In this document: in pieces, positions 54,014 to 63,960 of the stretch
Position numbering within the stretch: the stretch's first letter is position 1
How the letters are laid out: every line of letters starts with the position of its first letter
Assembly: GCA_030710605.1 (NCBI GenBank)
Contig: CP092863.1
Location: 119,128,164-119,192,163, forward strand
Reading direction: 5' to 3'
Source of the DNA: Cordylochernes scorpioides
Lineage: Eukaryota; Arthropoda; Arachnida; Pseudoscorpiones; Chernetidae
DNA: 64,000 nt
Position numbers and translations under genes: made by a program
Notes under the pieces: model-generated
Seen by the model: only the letters and a program-made list of their open reading frames with translations
Told to the model about the DNA's origin: nothing
Databases searched by the model: none

Positions 54014-54198
54014 TACAATAGAACCTCCATGAGGGGATACTCACGCTAGAGGACCCCTCTCCCTAAAAGACGGTTTTCATTTGAAAAATTACCAATTTTA
54101 GTATTTAGCAACTCTCCAGTAAGAGAACATCTCTCCATAAAGAACACTTTGGCTCTGCAATTAGGTGTTGTCCTTTACAGGGAGGTGGTTCTACTGTA
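54014..54198. mobile_element. MITE family 4, mirror copy
   Basis: TACAATAGAACCTCCATGAG at the left and GGGAGGTGGTTCTACTGTA at the right. Inverted equivalent of 32090-32272. Confidence 0.7.
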
Positions 54199-54204
54199 GT
54201 AGGT

Positions 54205-54750
54205 ATCAGTCTAGTGCCGGACATTTTGTAAAAATATTGAAAGTCTTTAATATCAAGTATTCCGATAGATGGCGTACAAGTATCAAGCCTCGTGCGGGGA
54301 CATTGTGTGACGACAGTTCTGCGCTTAGCCGCACCCGCGTGAAGCGTGGAAACCAGACCGGGAAACCCCCTCTCTCTCTCGCAATTAAAGAAGCATTGTG
54401 AAAGTTTGGTCGGTCCATTGTTTCGGCTCGGCTGGCATTTGCATTCTTGTCTTTCGCTGCACTCTGAAGAAGTGAAAAAAAAAAAAAAAACATGGGGCGG
54501 ACGGGGAGAGCTATCGATGCCCATGGTTGGCTATGGCACGTGGTCTGATACATCCTGTTCCTCCCTTTTGTAGACTTCCCTAGTGGTACATAGACGACAC
54601 AATTGGTGCATAGATTGAATTGTGTCACGTTGTAATTGGAGGAAACACACAAACCTCAGAATGACACGGGAATTATTCAGATATTTAACACGGGTTATCC
54701 TGAATCCACGTATAGAAGTCTCTAACTACTACGGGCTGTCCTTCTGATAC
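54205..54750. other. Duplicated single-copy sequence, no gene recognised
   Basis: Mirror of about 31560-32060. Both strands carry frames of 75-148 codons that are open in both arms (e.g. minus 54206-54652), but translations show no domain, contain homopolymer-encoded runs and shift between arms, so I do not call a gene. Confidence 0.35.
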
Positions 54751-54754
54751 CTAC

Positions 54755-55170
54755 ACTAATCGACAAAACTTGAGGAAGTGGAAAGTCTTTGATGTCGTCG
54801 GTCGTATTTACACATTCGTGGTTTTTTTTTTTTTTTTATTATTTATCAAGAAAATAGGTTGGACAAATATCAAGGAACAGGTTAAATCAACGTTTAGTTG
54901 ATTCTGTTCCACTAGATGGCACTCTGCCATATAAATAAACTTTATGTTAGTGGTCAGGATATGCCTACTTTGTTTTTAATATCAACACCTGACCTTTATT
55001 TATTATTTTTGAAAATTATTTTCACACATATATATGTGTGTGAGTGTGTTTTAAGGAGACAGAGGTTGTTCACACTTGGTTATCTCGTGTGTCTTCAATA
55101 AAGGTCACTGTAATATCTTTCAGAGTTATTGTCTCAATCCCGATATACATTGTCTACATGAGTGTAATTG
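54755..55170 (-). mobile_element. MITE family 1, interrupted copy
   Basis: CACTAATCGACAAAACTTGA and GTCTTTGATGTCGTCGG at 54755-54810, then about 230 bp of unrelated AT-rich DNA, then GGAGACAGAGGTTGTTCACA to CAATCCCGATATACAT and GAGTGTAAT (55054-55166). Confidence 0.6.
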
Positions 55171-55314
55171 TGTTAACTGTATACAAAATGAACAGAAAAA
55201 TATGTTTTTCCATGCGATTTACAAAAATTAAATTATTTTTAAAAGTATTATTTTTTTTTTTTGTGCAGTAAATCGACACAAAGAGAGGGAGCAATACCTC
55301 GAAATACACTTATA

Positions 55315-55542
55315 AAGTCAAAACTTAAGGAAGTTGTACTTTTTAGCATTTATATCGGGATTGAGACAATAAATCTGAAAGATATTACAGTGACCTTTAT
55401 TGAAGATACACGAGTTAACCAAGTATGAACAAAATTGCCTCTTTCTCCTAAAAAAAAAAAAATAATAAATAAAATAATAATAATAAAAGACGACCGATGA
55501 CATCAAAGACTTTCCGTTTCCATAAGTTTTGTCCATGAGTGT
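55315..55542 (+). mobile_element. MITE family 1, complete copy
   Basis: AAGTCAAAACTTAAGGAAGT, TATCGGGATTGAGACAATAA, GATATTACAGTGACC, GACGACCGATGACATCAAAG and TAAGTTTTGTCCATGAGTGT in order. Confidence 0.75.
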
Positions 55543-55639
55543 ACATATAGAAGAAGAAAAATCTTTTACTCTTTCACAGATACAGTTACGACCTTTTTTA
55601 ATACTAAAAATAAACTTTTCGTCCTATGATTAACATATA

Positions 55640-56038
55640 TCTATACTCCCGCTGGTAGGGTTCACCACTGATGAGCAGGCCCTCCCAATAATTTTTCTAT
55701 TGCAGTAAGGTGGCAGTACAAATTGTTTAATTTTTAAAAGGACTTTTGAAAATTATCCCGCATGTGTTTATTTTAAACGAAAAATCGAAATTTTATTTTT
55801 CCGTTTATCATTACACTTCACAATTCATTCTTTCATACCTCATCCCTAAGGTTGGAAGTAATCATTATTTCTCCTTAAAAATAAATTTCGATTTTTCGTT
55901 CAAAATAAACACATGCGGATAATTTTCAAATGCCGTTTTACAATCACAAGCCGCATTATATTGTATTATGATTTTTTAAAATAATCATACACGTCTATAA
56001 TAGTTTCGAATTTTCATAACAGATGCGCGCTAATGTAT
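55640..56038. mobile_element. MITE family 2 with nested SINE-A, mirror copy
   Basis: CCCGCTGGTAGGGTTCACCA, TTGCAGTAAGG, then SINE-A body (CCGTTTATCATTACACTTCA, CCTCATCCCTAAGGTTGGAA) and CTATAATAGTTTCGAATTTT. Same nested structure as 30290-30700, so nesting predates the duplication or haplotype split. Confidence 0.6.
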
Positions 56039-56092
56039 TATAATATGTGTATATTGACAATATGTTCTGATGTAAGTTGTGTGTTTTGGCAG

Positions 56093-56425
56093 GAGCTGGA
56101 GCAAGAGAAACATGCACTACGACGTAAGCTAGACGGTCTCGAGGGGGAGTATGACTCCAGAGTAGGAGAACTGAGCACAGATGTCGATCAACTAAGGAGG
56201 CAACTAGCTGAACACCGCTCCCTACTGAGGGACTCCGAAACCGACAAGGGACGACTTGTACAGGATCTCTCGGAACAGAACCTACGACTGACTTCTCAGC
56301 TCAAACTGGCGGCCAAGTCGGAGGAACAGCTTCAAGCTCAGCTAGCTGCTCTCAGAGATCAAGTCAGCGTTCGGAAGACCAGCTTACATGACCAGGTCTC
56401 CCAGTTGGAACTACTCAGAGAAGAG
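56093..56425 (+). CDS. BICDL1: Inverted second copy of the large BICDL exon
   Basis: Acceptor GTTTTGGCAG ending at 56092 and donor AAGAG|GTAAGC after 56425, same boundaries, length (333 bp) and phase as 29908-30240. The protein is identical (ELEQEKHALRRK... to ...LELLREE). In the portion I compared there is one silent change (CGC for CGA in an arginine codon). No frame damage, so either a functional exon of a second gene copy or the other allele. The next exon would lie beyond the right edge of the window. Confidence 0.9.
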
Positions 56426-56796
56426 GTAAGCATTAAAAAATCACTTTATTATATTACCACTAAAAAATGCTAATAATGATAATAAAAAAAAAAACACTCT
56501 ATAGATGAAAAGTTGTTGGGTCGTTTTTCAAGACAACTCTCAGATTTATAAAATTAATTTATTAAACTTTAACCATTTTTAGATATAGAGAGATAGTTAA
56601 TTACCTCGTATGTAAGGCAACAATCATCTAATTTACATACATCGTTCTAACCAGATTCAACTTATGCAAAACAGACGACAAAGAAAAATAAAACAAATTA
56701 ATGGTAGAGGGTAAGTTCCTATTTTTTTACAAGCTTTCACACTCAAAGAATAATCATTTTCTTGCTTCAAAAATTTTCCGGGAGGAAATTGATATA

Positions 56797-57079
56797 TAAA
56801 AAAAGCATAGGGCTCCTCTCCTGTCAAAATAGACGCTAAAACTAAACAACATCTATTAACCGTCGCCGCAAACTAGCGGCCTCGAGTAGGTGACAAAGCT
56901 ACAACACCAGCTTTGGCAAACTGAGAAACGTCCATCTGGAGATCACGGTTTCAGGATAATGACAAAGCTGGTGTTGTGGCTTCGTCACCGACCTGAGATC
57001 GCTAGTTTACGGCGACGGTCAATAGATGGCGTCTAGTTTTGATGTTTAACTTGACGGGAGAGGGGCCCTATGCTTTTTT
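56797..57079. mobile_element. MITE family 5, mirror copy
   Basis: AAAAGCATAGGGCTCCTCTC at the left, AGAGGGGCCCTATGCTTTTT at the right; inverted equivalent of 29256-29538. Confidence 0.75.
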
Positions 57080-57516
57080 AGATAAAATATATAGTCAATG
57101 GTCATATTACATTAAATATTTCACTCAGGTTTCCCCCAGTTGGAACTTCTCAGAGAAAAGGTAAAACAAAAATCACTACATTATGTTCTTGCTAAAATAC
57201 TAATAATGATATATAAACACTATAAAATATATGGTTAATGGTCAAATTACATTAAATATTTCACTGCATTATTTATTATTTTTTCTAAGAAAGGATAACA
57301 CAATCGATGGTCACGAAATAAATGTTTATGCGCGTGTGTGTTTTGTATGTCCGTGTGTATTTGTGTGCTCGAGTAATATGCGTATGTGTATTTGTGACAA
57401 TTGACAATTAAACAATATTTATTGTCATCTTAGAAAATATTACATCTCACATGAGAGAGAGAGGAAGAGAAGAAAATATATACATAGAAAATAATATATA
57501 CATAAATGAAACAAAT

Positions 57517-60500
57517 TTACAAGAGGGACAAAGGTAGGAGTCCGCGGCGCTGGAGGGTCCTGGACCAGGCGATGAGCGGGTCCTCCACCGCTTCTCCGAG
57601 CCCAACCTGGACAAAGTAGCGATAGATTCGCAACTTTGCCGACGCCAGGATGGAAAGGGCGTCGTCCTCAAGGCCGGACCCGCTGAAGATCCAAGCCTGC
57701 AGGTCAGGGGGCCGCCCTATGATGTTGAAGGCCTCTCTGATGAGAGGCCTGATGGAATGGCAGCACCAGTAACGGTGGCCGAGGGAGCGGTCGATGGACC
57801 CGCAGGCAGGACAGGAGGGGCCGACCGAGGCAGGATGGGCCGGATGGGGCAGGGCGTGGAGGGCCAACTTGAGGGCCGCGTCGGCCTCGTGGCCCGAGTG
57901 GGCGCAGCGCCGCAGCGAGGCCCAGTCGATCCTGGATGGTGGTGGACCGATGGTGGGCGACCATCTCGAGGTAAACCTTGAGATGGGCGTGGCGGCGAGG
58001 CGCGGGCGATCCAGGGCCCGTCGGGCCGAGCGGGTCGTGAGGCCGTTGAGGAACGGCGTAGCCGTCCCTCGCAGCACCACGGCCGCAGCTAAAGAGCTAG
58101 ATGAGGGTGCAGACTCCGCCCCGAAGCCCACGGCGTTCTCGGAGGTCAGCCTCCGACAGAAGGCGCCCAGGGCCGCGGCGTCAGCCAGGGCCGAGCGCGT
58201 AGGTCGGGCGGTGAGGTGGTCCTCCACAGTGAGGTCCCGGACTCGGGCTCCGCGCCAGCGGGCGGGGGCCAGGAGGTCGGGAGGGCGGAGGAACCGGCAG
58301 CCGCCGATGATGGGGAGGTCCAGCAGCTGAGCAGTGGGGACCGCCCGGTGGTTGAGGCCCAGGATGTTGGAGGCCTCCTCCCAGAGCTTCAGCAGCCGGA
58401 GACGGCGGGGCTGGAGACGGGTGCCGTCCGGTGGAGGGTGGATCCAGGCTTCCCCGCTGTTGCCGCCAACCAGCCAGCTGAAGGCATTTCTGCCCCCGCG
58501 GAGCGCGACCTGTACCCCCTTGAGGCAGGCGAGCTGGAGCTGGGTCGCGAGGTCGAGAAGGCCGAGGCCTCCGATGGCAACTGGCCTCGCCATGACGTTG
58601 GCGGGAAGCCACGCCGTGTGGTCTGGCCCCCATTCGAACCTCGCCAGTCGGGCCTGCAGCTTGGCGATAGTCGGGGGTGATGGGAGGTATCCATGCAGGT
58701 GGTGCTGGATCGTGGACCCCACCAGCGTGTTCGCCGCTCTTGCTCGTCCGACGAGGGAGAGGCCGCGGGTGAAGGGCGTCCATCTGTGGCACGCAGTCTC
58801 CAGGAGGGCCAGGAGATGCTGCTCCCGGTGGGCGACGGTGCTCCTGGGGGCGATGTCGAGCCCGAGGATCCTGATGGAGGTGGTCGACCAGGAGGCGCCG
58901 AGAGGGGAGTCGCCTCGGTTGCGCCAGGCGCCGCACCAGAGGCCAGCGCTCTTCCGGAGGTTCACGCCAACTCCGGAGGCCTGCTTGTATTCTTCGAAGA
59001 CGGTCGCCACCCGTTCGAAGTCTCCGTCGCGATGAAATAGGAGGACGATGTCGTCGGCGTAAGCGATGACATTGCCCACGCCGAGGGTCAACTCCAGGCG
59101 ACGTAGCAGCGACCCCGTGGCGATGCTGAAGAGTGCGGCACTCACGGCGCAACCCTGTCTTAGGCCGTTGAGGAGGGGGAAGGCGGTGGTGTAGAAGCCT
59201 CCTGCCCGGATGGTGGCGTCCGCCCCGGCGTAGAGGATGTTGATCCAGGCCCTGAAGGCTGGCGGGAGGCGGAGGGACGTTAGCAGGGACTCCAAGAAGC
59301 CGCGGTCTAGCGAGTCAAAGGCGGACTCCAGGTCTACGCCCATGACGGCCAGCGGCGAGCCCAGGGCGGTGGCCTCCTCGACGGCGTCCGTCACCATGGC
59401 GATGTTCCATGACGGGGACCTCCCGGGGACGGCGTAAGTCTGGCATTCCGGCACAAGGGTCCGCAGGTGGGGCTTGAGGCGCCGGTAAAGGATGGCGGCC
59501 AGGACCCTGTAGTCGGCCGATGGCAGCGCGACGGGCCTGTAGCCGTCAAGGCCGCGACCTCCGCGGGCCTTGGGCACGAGGCAGATGGAGCTGCGCCGCG
59601 TCGACGGAGGCTTGGCACCGCGGAGCCGTGATGCCGCGAACACCCGGGCCAGAGCTTCCGCGAAGAAGTCCTCGCTGAAGGCGATGAGGAGCTCGCACGG
59701 CAAGCCGTCCCAGCCGGGGGCCTTTCCGCGAGGGAGGTGCTCGATGGCGTTGGCGATCTCGCTGGGGCTGATGTCCGGCCGGTGGAGCGGGTCCTCCTCA
59801 CTCAGCTCGCGGGTGGTGGTGGGCGCGCTGCTGGCGATGAAGGCAGCTCCCGCAGCCGGATCGCTGGTGGGACGGGCAAAGCGGGGCTGGAAGGTCGCGA
59901 ACGCCCTCCGCCGAAGCTCGGGGCCCTCGATGATGTTATCCTGCTCGTCCCTGATGACGCTGACCGGGCGTCGGAGGCGAATGGCGCGTGCTAGGTCCGG
60001 CAGCGATGGGTAGTCGGCCCGGATGGAGGAGGCCTCGAGCTGCGCCGCGATGTAACGTCTCGCCCTGTAGACGTAGCTGTCGCTGGCAGCGTGGCGTGGG
60101 TCGTGCAGGGATCTGGCCTCCGCCAGCAGCCCCGCCTTGATGGAGGTCCACCTATCCCAGAAGGTCCCGTCGTCGTCATCGTGCGCTGTGTCTTCCTCCA
60201 ACTCCCGGATGTAGCCAGCCAGATGTTCGAGAGCAAGGCCCGAGCGGAGCATCGCGGCCAAGCGAGGCTGGGTGGGGGAGGAGACGGCGGTGGTGGGCGG
60301 GCCCACCTGGAGCAGCACGAGGCGGTGGTCCGAGAGGTGGTAGTGGCTGGTCGCGTAGATGGACACGCGATCCAGGACTCCAGCAGGGACGAGGATCCGG
60401 TCCAAGCGGTTCGATTCGACTTGATCGCCGTGCATGGCGACTCTGGTGGGCAGGTGGGCGGCGTCGAACTGGGTGGCCACGTCGACCAGCGCGGCCAGGT

Positions 60501-60987
60501 CCAGAAGAGCGGCGAGGGCATTCGACGATGATGATGATGAGGTGCCCCGATCCCTGATGTTAAAGTCGCCGATGATCCAGCAGGCCCCCTCCTCCTCCTG
60601 TGCCGCTGTCTCCGCCAGGAGCTCCAGTTGCCGGTTTCTCTCCCGGGGTTCATGCGCCAGATGAACGGCGATGGCCGTCATCTCCTCGCCGCGGACATCT
60701 ATGGTTGCCAAGGCGATGTGGCCCGGCCACAGGATGCGTTGTTGTAGCACGGCTACGCCCGGTCCGAAGACGCAGGCGAGTCCGGATCCCGAGATGGCTA
60801 CGGGATGGGCCAATACAACAGCACTGTAGCCGAGGCAGAGGTCTTGGCCGCTGCCCAGATGAAATGCGTTTGTCTCCTGGACAAACGCGATGTCCACGTG
60901 ATGTTGCCTGAGGAGATGACAAAGGGCAAGGCTCTTCCCCCGAGTGGCGAGCCCTCGCGCGTTGATGGTGGCGACGCGGTGGTTCAT
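57517..60987 (-). CDS. LINE ORF2: APE endonuclease and reverse transcriptase
   Basis: 1156 codons, uninterrupted. N-terminal AP-like endonuclease: TINARG (7-12), QET (37-39), GDFN (140-143), SDHR (219-222). Reverse transcriptase: KAPGWDGLP (422-430), VDLESAFDSLD (551-561), LRQGCAVSAALF (609-620), catalytic YADD (643-646). C-terminal zinc finger CPAC...GHRYWC (about 1059-1075), spacing C-x2-C-x8-H-x3-C. Together these catalyse target-primed reverse transcription. All catalytic residues are present and no RNase H is seen. The start ATG overlaps the stop of ORF1 (ATGA, 60984-60987), suggesting termination-reinitiation. Confidence 0.95.
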   Translation of the reverse strand: MNHRVATINARGLATRGKSLALCHLLRQHHVDIAFVQETNAFHLGSGQDLCLGYSAVVLAHPVAISGSGLACVFGPGVAVLQQRILWPGHIALATIDVRGEEMTAIAVHLAHEPRERNRQLELLAETAAQEEEGACWIIGDFNIRDRGTSSSSSSNALAALLDLAALVDVATQFDAAHLPTRVAMHGDQVESNRLDRILVPAGVLDRVSIYATSHYHLSDHRLVLLQVGPPTTAVSSPTQPRLAAMLRSGLALEHLAGYIRELEEDTAHDDDDGTFWDRWTSIKAGLLAEARSLHDPRHAASDSYVYRARRYIAAQLEASSIRADYPSLPDLARAIRLRRPVSVIRDEQDNIIEGPELRRRAFATFQPRFARPTSDPAAGAAFIASSAPTTTRELSEEDPLHRPDISPSEIANAIEHLPRGKAPGWDGLPCELLIAFSEDFFAEALARVFAASRLRGAKPPSTRRSSICLVPKARGGRGLDGYRPVALPSADYRVLAAILYRRLKPHLRTLVPECQTYAVPGRSPSWNIAMVTDAVEEATALGSPLAVMGVDLESAFDSLDRGFLESLLTSLRLPPAFRAWINILYAGADATIRAGGFYTTAFPLLNGLRQGCAVSAALFSIATGSLLRRLELTLGVGNVIAYADDIVLLFHRDGDFERVATVFEEYKQASGVGVNLRKSAGLWCGAWRNRGDSPLGASWSTTSIRILGLDIAPRSTVAHREQHLLALLETACHRWTPFTRGLSLVGRARAANTLVGSTIQHHLHGYLPSPPTIAKLQARLARFEWGPDHTAWLPANVMARPVAIGGLGLLDLATQLQLACLKGVQVALRGGRNAFSWLVGGNSGEAWIHPPPDGTRLQPRRLRLLKLWEEASNILGLNHRAVPTAQLLDLPIIGGCRFLRPPDLLAPARWRGARVRDLTVEDHLTARPTRSALADAAALGAFCRRLTSENAVGFGAESAPSSSSLAAAVVLRGTATPFLNGLTTRSARRALDRPRLAATPISRFTSRWSPTIGPPPSRIDWASLRRCAHSGHEADAALKLALHALPHPAHPASVGPSCPACGSIDRSLGHRYWCCHSIRPLIREAFNIIGRPPDLQAWIFSGSGLEDDALSILASAKLRIYRYFVQVGLGEAVEDPLIAWSRTLQRRGLLPLSLL

Positions 60988-62663
60988 TGGCGCTGTAGGT
61001 CACGCAGCACCTTCCTGGTCTTCTGGAGGGTCTTGCGGATGGTGGAGTTGGAGTCTGGGCACGAGGCCCTGAAGGTTTCGTGCAACTCTTCGAGGGTGGC
61101 GACCTGTGCCTTTGTCAGCGCGGGCGCTAGCCTCTTCATGGTGGTTTCAGAGGTGAGGAGCTGCTGTGCGTCCTTGCAGTTAAGGCCGGGCAGCTTGTCC
61201 CAGTCGATGGAAAGAGTGGGGGTCTCCTCGATGTGCTTCAGCAGCTGTTTGAGGGCGGATTCTCCCCGGGCAGGCGTGGAGGGAGGTGAGGTCAGCTTCT
61301 CCACCGACATCTCGTGGTCGAGCGGAGAGATGCGAGGCTCGAGGAGCCGCTGGGCAGCCAGGGGAGCAGGGAGGGCGGCATGGGCGGGCTGGGCGAGATC
61401 CATCGGTTCGGCAGGATGGGGCGCCGAGGGGATCGCCGGAGACTCTGTTGATTTCTTTGCCGGTTGGACAGGGGACGCCGGTGTTGCGGGCGCCGGTGCC
61501 GGCTTCCTTGGCTGCTGAGGAGAAGGAGGAGGAGGGGGGGGGGGGGGGGGGGGAGGCCTTGCGTCGGTGGGAGACGCTGCTTGCCTGGGGCTGCCGTTCC
61601 CTTGCCTGGCGAGCGCTGGGCAGTTGGCTCTACGGTGGCCCTGTTTCCCGCATTTTGAGCATTTGATGCCAAAGGAGAGGAAGGCCTGCAGGGTGTCTCC
61701 CTTGGACTGGATCTCCAGGCGGGTGGGCAGCCTGTCCAGTTTGATGCCGTCGTTGAGCAGGATGAAGGCCTCCCGGCGGCCGTCGGTGAATGTGAACTCC
61801 CCCATTTTGACCAGGATGGGGGCGATGGAGGTGACCCTCCCGTATGGGCTCAGGGCGTTCACGACGGTGAAGTCCTCCACGAAGCCTGGCAGGTTGGCGA
61901 CGACGATCCGTTCGGCCCTCTTGCGGTAGGGGAAGACCCTAAGGGTCGTTCCCTCGATCTCTAGGTCGCCCTCAACCAGACGGCGCGCAAGATCTTTGGT
62001 CGCCAAGCCCACGAGGAAATGGCCGTTCATTTTGCCGAAATGTGTGATGTTATTTGGCCCCCCGACCAGCTTGGACATTGCCTTTAGGTAGGTGTAGTCC
62101 GGGATCTCTGGGCACCGCTCCACGAAGATGTAGTTTTCGTGGGTAGATGAGTTCTGCCTCGACTTGGCCTCGGCGATGTTGGCGCGTGTCGCCTTGATCT
62201 CCTTAGGCGGCACTGTTCTCGGCCCTGTTGGCCGCTTCAGCTGCTGGGAGCTGGGCTTCTCAGCAGGCCTGCTAGGCTGCTTGGCGGCGTGCTCCGGCGT
62301 TGTTGATGTGCGGCGCCGTTTCTTGCTCTTCACAACGGTAAAACCCTCGTTGGCGTCGACCTCCGCCATCTCGCTGTCGGCCCAGTTGAGCGAGGCCGGG
62401 CTAGCTGGAGTTGCGCTGGTAGCAGCAGCAGTTTTCGGCGCCGTGACGTCACCACGCGCGGCGGCCGGATTTGCATGCATGTCGCCTGCCGGCGAATTTG
62501 CATAGTTTTCAGATTCTGAAGAATTTTCATTGAAATTCTTCAAATTTCCGTTTTTCGAGGCTAATTTCTCGCCCGCTTGCGACAGGTTGCTGGGCCTTTC
62601 AGGCACTTGATCAGCAGAGCCTGGGCCATCTTTTGGTACCAAATTCGACATACCATCCGCCAT
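60984..62663 (-). CDS. LINE ORF1: CCHC RNA-binding protein
   Basis: About 559 codons from the ATG at 62663 (MADGMSNL; an in-frame GTG lies two codons upstream). A Lys/Arg-rich segment near residue 115 is followed by an RRM-like region (about 178-330, e.g. GHFLVGLATKDLARRLVEG, IVVANLPGFVED), then one CCHC knuckle CSKCGKQGHRRANC (about 335-348), a run of about twelve prolines (minus-strand poly-C at 61530-61553) and a helical C-terminus. The family role is binding element RNA as a ribonucleoprotein particle. Stop TGA overlaps the ORF2 start. Confidence 0.9.
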   Translation of the reverse strand: MADGMSNLVPKDGPGSADQVPERPSNLSQAGEKLASKNGNLKNFNENSSESENYANSPAGDMHANPAAARGDVTAPKTAAATSATPASPASLNWADSEMAEVDANEGFTVVKSKKRRRTSTTPEHAAKQPSRPAEKPSSQQLKRPTGPRTVPPKEIKATRANIAEAKSRQNSSTHENYIFVERCPEIPDYTYLKAMSKLVGGPNNITHFGKMNGHFLVGLATKDLARRLVEGDLEIEGTTLRVFPYRKRAERIVVANLPGFVEDFTVVNALSPYGRVTSIAPILVKMGEFTFTDGRREAFILLNDGIKLDRLPTRLEIQSKGDTLQAFLSFGIKCSKCGKQGHRRANCPALARQGNGSPRQAASPTDARPPPPPPPPPPPSPQQPRKPAPAPATPASPVQPAKKSTESPAIPSAPHPAEPMDLAQPAHAALPAPLAAQRLLEPRISPLDHEMSVEKLTSPPSTPARGESALKQLLKHIEETPTLSIDWDKLPGLNCKDAQQLLTSETTMKRLAPALTKAQVATLEELHETFRASCPDSNSTIRKTLQKTRKVLRDLQRQ

Positions 62664-63154
62664 CAACACGCACGCCAGAGGCGAAAACGGCGGAGCTCGA
62701 AAAAGCGTGGCCGCTCGCTCGCGTGTGTGTGTATTAGCATGCTTTTATTATGCACACGTGCACGTGTATTTTTGTGTCTGTGTGCTCGTGCGTGTTTATG
62801 CGCGTGTATTAGTGTGCGTGTTTTTTTTTTCAATATTTGTGTACAGAGGCGAGTTAATCAATCCGAAAACATCCAGTTGAATAATCATCAGTAGATAGCT
62901 TTGTCGTCTTTTTATCATCCTGATTATCTTAAGTTACGTGTCCCCCCCTATTGATTATCACTTTTTACACACAACCTCCGTTCACATTCTCTCTAGTTGA
63001 CAGCTACAGTGGACCACTGACACCTAACATGTCCACATATAAGAAATACAACCGTTAATTACGAATGTTTCTTTGTCAATTAAAACAAACTTCTACTATC
63101 TTGTCAAAAAAAAAAAAAAATAGTACAAATGTGATATTGTACTGGGATAAGGTT

Positions 63155-63385
63155 CATAAATTATGAAAAAGACATCTCCTTATCGTGCCAACTGAAAGTT
63201 TCTGATGGCTTGCGCCATCTATCGGAATAAATATCAACTATTCTCGTTGATTTTTTTAAATAGGTATTTGACCAATTCTGGAATAATTGAAAAATCAACG
63301 ATAATAGTTGATATTTATTCCGATTGATGGCGCAAGCCATCAGCAACTTTCAGTTGCACGATAAGGAGATGCCCTTTTCATAATT
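63155..63385. mobile_element. MITE family 3, mirror copy
   Basis: AGACATCTCCTTATCGTGCC at the left, GTTGCACGATAAGGAGATGC at the right, each with GATGGC...GCCATC; equivalent of 28286-28512. Confidence 0.75.
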
Positions 63386-63399
63386 CTACTATCTTGACT

Positions 63400-63600
63400 G
63401 CAATGAAAAAAATAGTGAGAGAACTTGGCTCATCAGTGGTGAACCCTCTCAGCGGTTTCGCCAATTTAATCTACCAGACCGCTTCTTTAGAGCTCTAATA
63501 CTGTATTAGACTATTCTGCTTATATATGTTACACTGAAGGATGGAATCTTAGAAATGGTATTTAAGTAAACTATGGACATAAGCTTATAGGACAGTAGAA
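63400..63600. mobile_element. MITE family 2 relative, mirror copy
   Basis: CTTGGCTCATCAGTGGTGAA, CAGCGGTTTCGCCAATTTAA, TACACTGAAGGATGGAATCT; inverse of 28110-28285. Confidence 0.5.
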
Positions 63601-63692
63601 TTACATATAAATATTTGTATCGAGCATGCTCTTCCGCAAACAATAAGTACAAGGCCATTGTGGCATAAATTAATCATAAGGCAACAACGTAA

Positions 63693-63960
63693 CATATACA
63701 CTCATGGACAAAACTTAAGGAAGTTGTACCTTTCAACATGTATATCGGGATTCAGACAATAATTCTGAAAGATATTACAGTGACCTTTATTGAAGACACA
63801 CGAGATAACCAATATACACTCATGGACAAAATTTAAGTAATTTGTACCTTTCAGCATGTATATCGTGATTGAGACAATAACTCTGAAAGATATTACAGTG
63901 ACCTTTATTGAAGACACACGAGATAACCAAATGTGAACAGCCTCTGACTTCTTAAAAAAT
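63693..63960 (+). mobile_element. MITE family 1 with two tandem 5' halves, mirror copy
   Basis: TACACTCATGGACAAAACTT at 63697 and again at about 63815, the second continuing to CCAAATGTGAACAGCC. Mirror of 27648-27970, including the two-unit state. Confidence 0.75.

Larger units (their letters stand above)
57397..62720 (-). mobile_element. Full-length Tx1-like non-LTR retrotransposon
   Basis: About 5.3 kb of GC-rich DNA in AT-rich surroundings, carrying two complete frames that overlap as ATGA. The 3' end lacks poly(A) and finishes with AATAAATATTG and the short repeat TTGTCAATTGTCA. Comparison with the uninterrupted CA-rich tract in the left arm (28850-28980) puts the insertion between ...GTGTATTTGTG and GCGTGTGTGTATTAGC, with at most a few bases of duplication. 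The RT order (QTYAVPGRS, then VDLESAFDSLD) resembles the Tx1 group of the L1 superfamily, which includes target-specific elements. Confidence 0.9.

Noticed and set aside
58181-60653. Long plus- and minus-strand frames over the LINE
   Set aside because: Shadows of the GC-rich ORF2; only the frame with endonuclease and reverse transcriptase motifs is real.
57397-62720. Assignment of the LINE to R2 or RTE clades
   Set aside because: It has an N-terminal AP-type endonuclease and a separate CCHC ORF1, unlike R2, and is much longer and ORF1-bearing compared with RTE. The RT motifs fit the Tx1/L1 group better.
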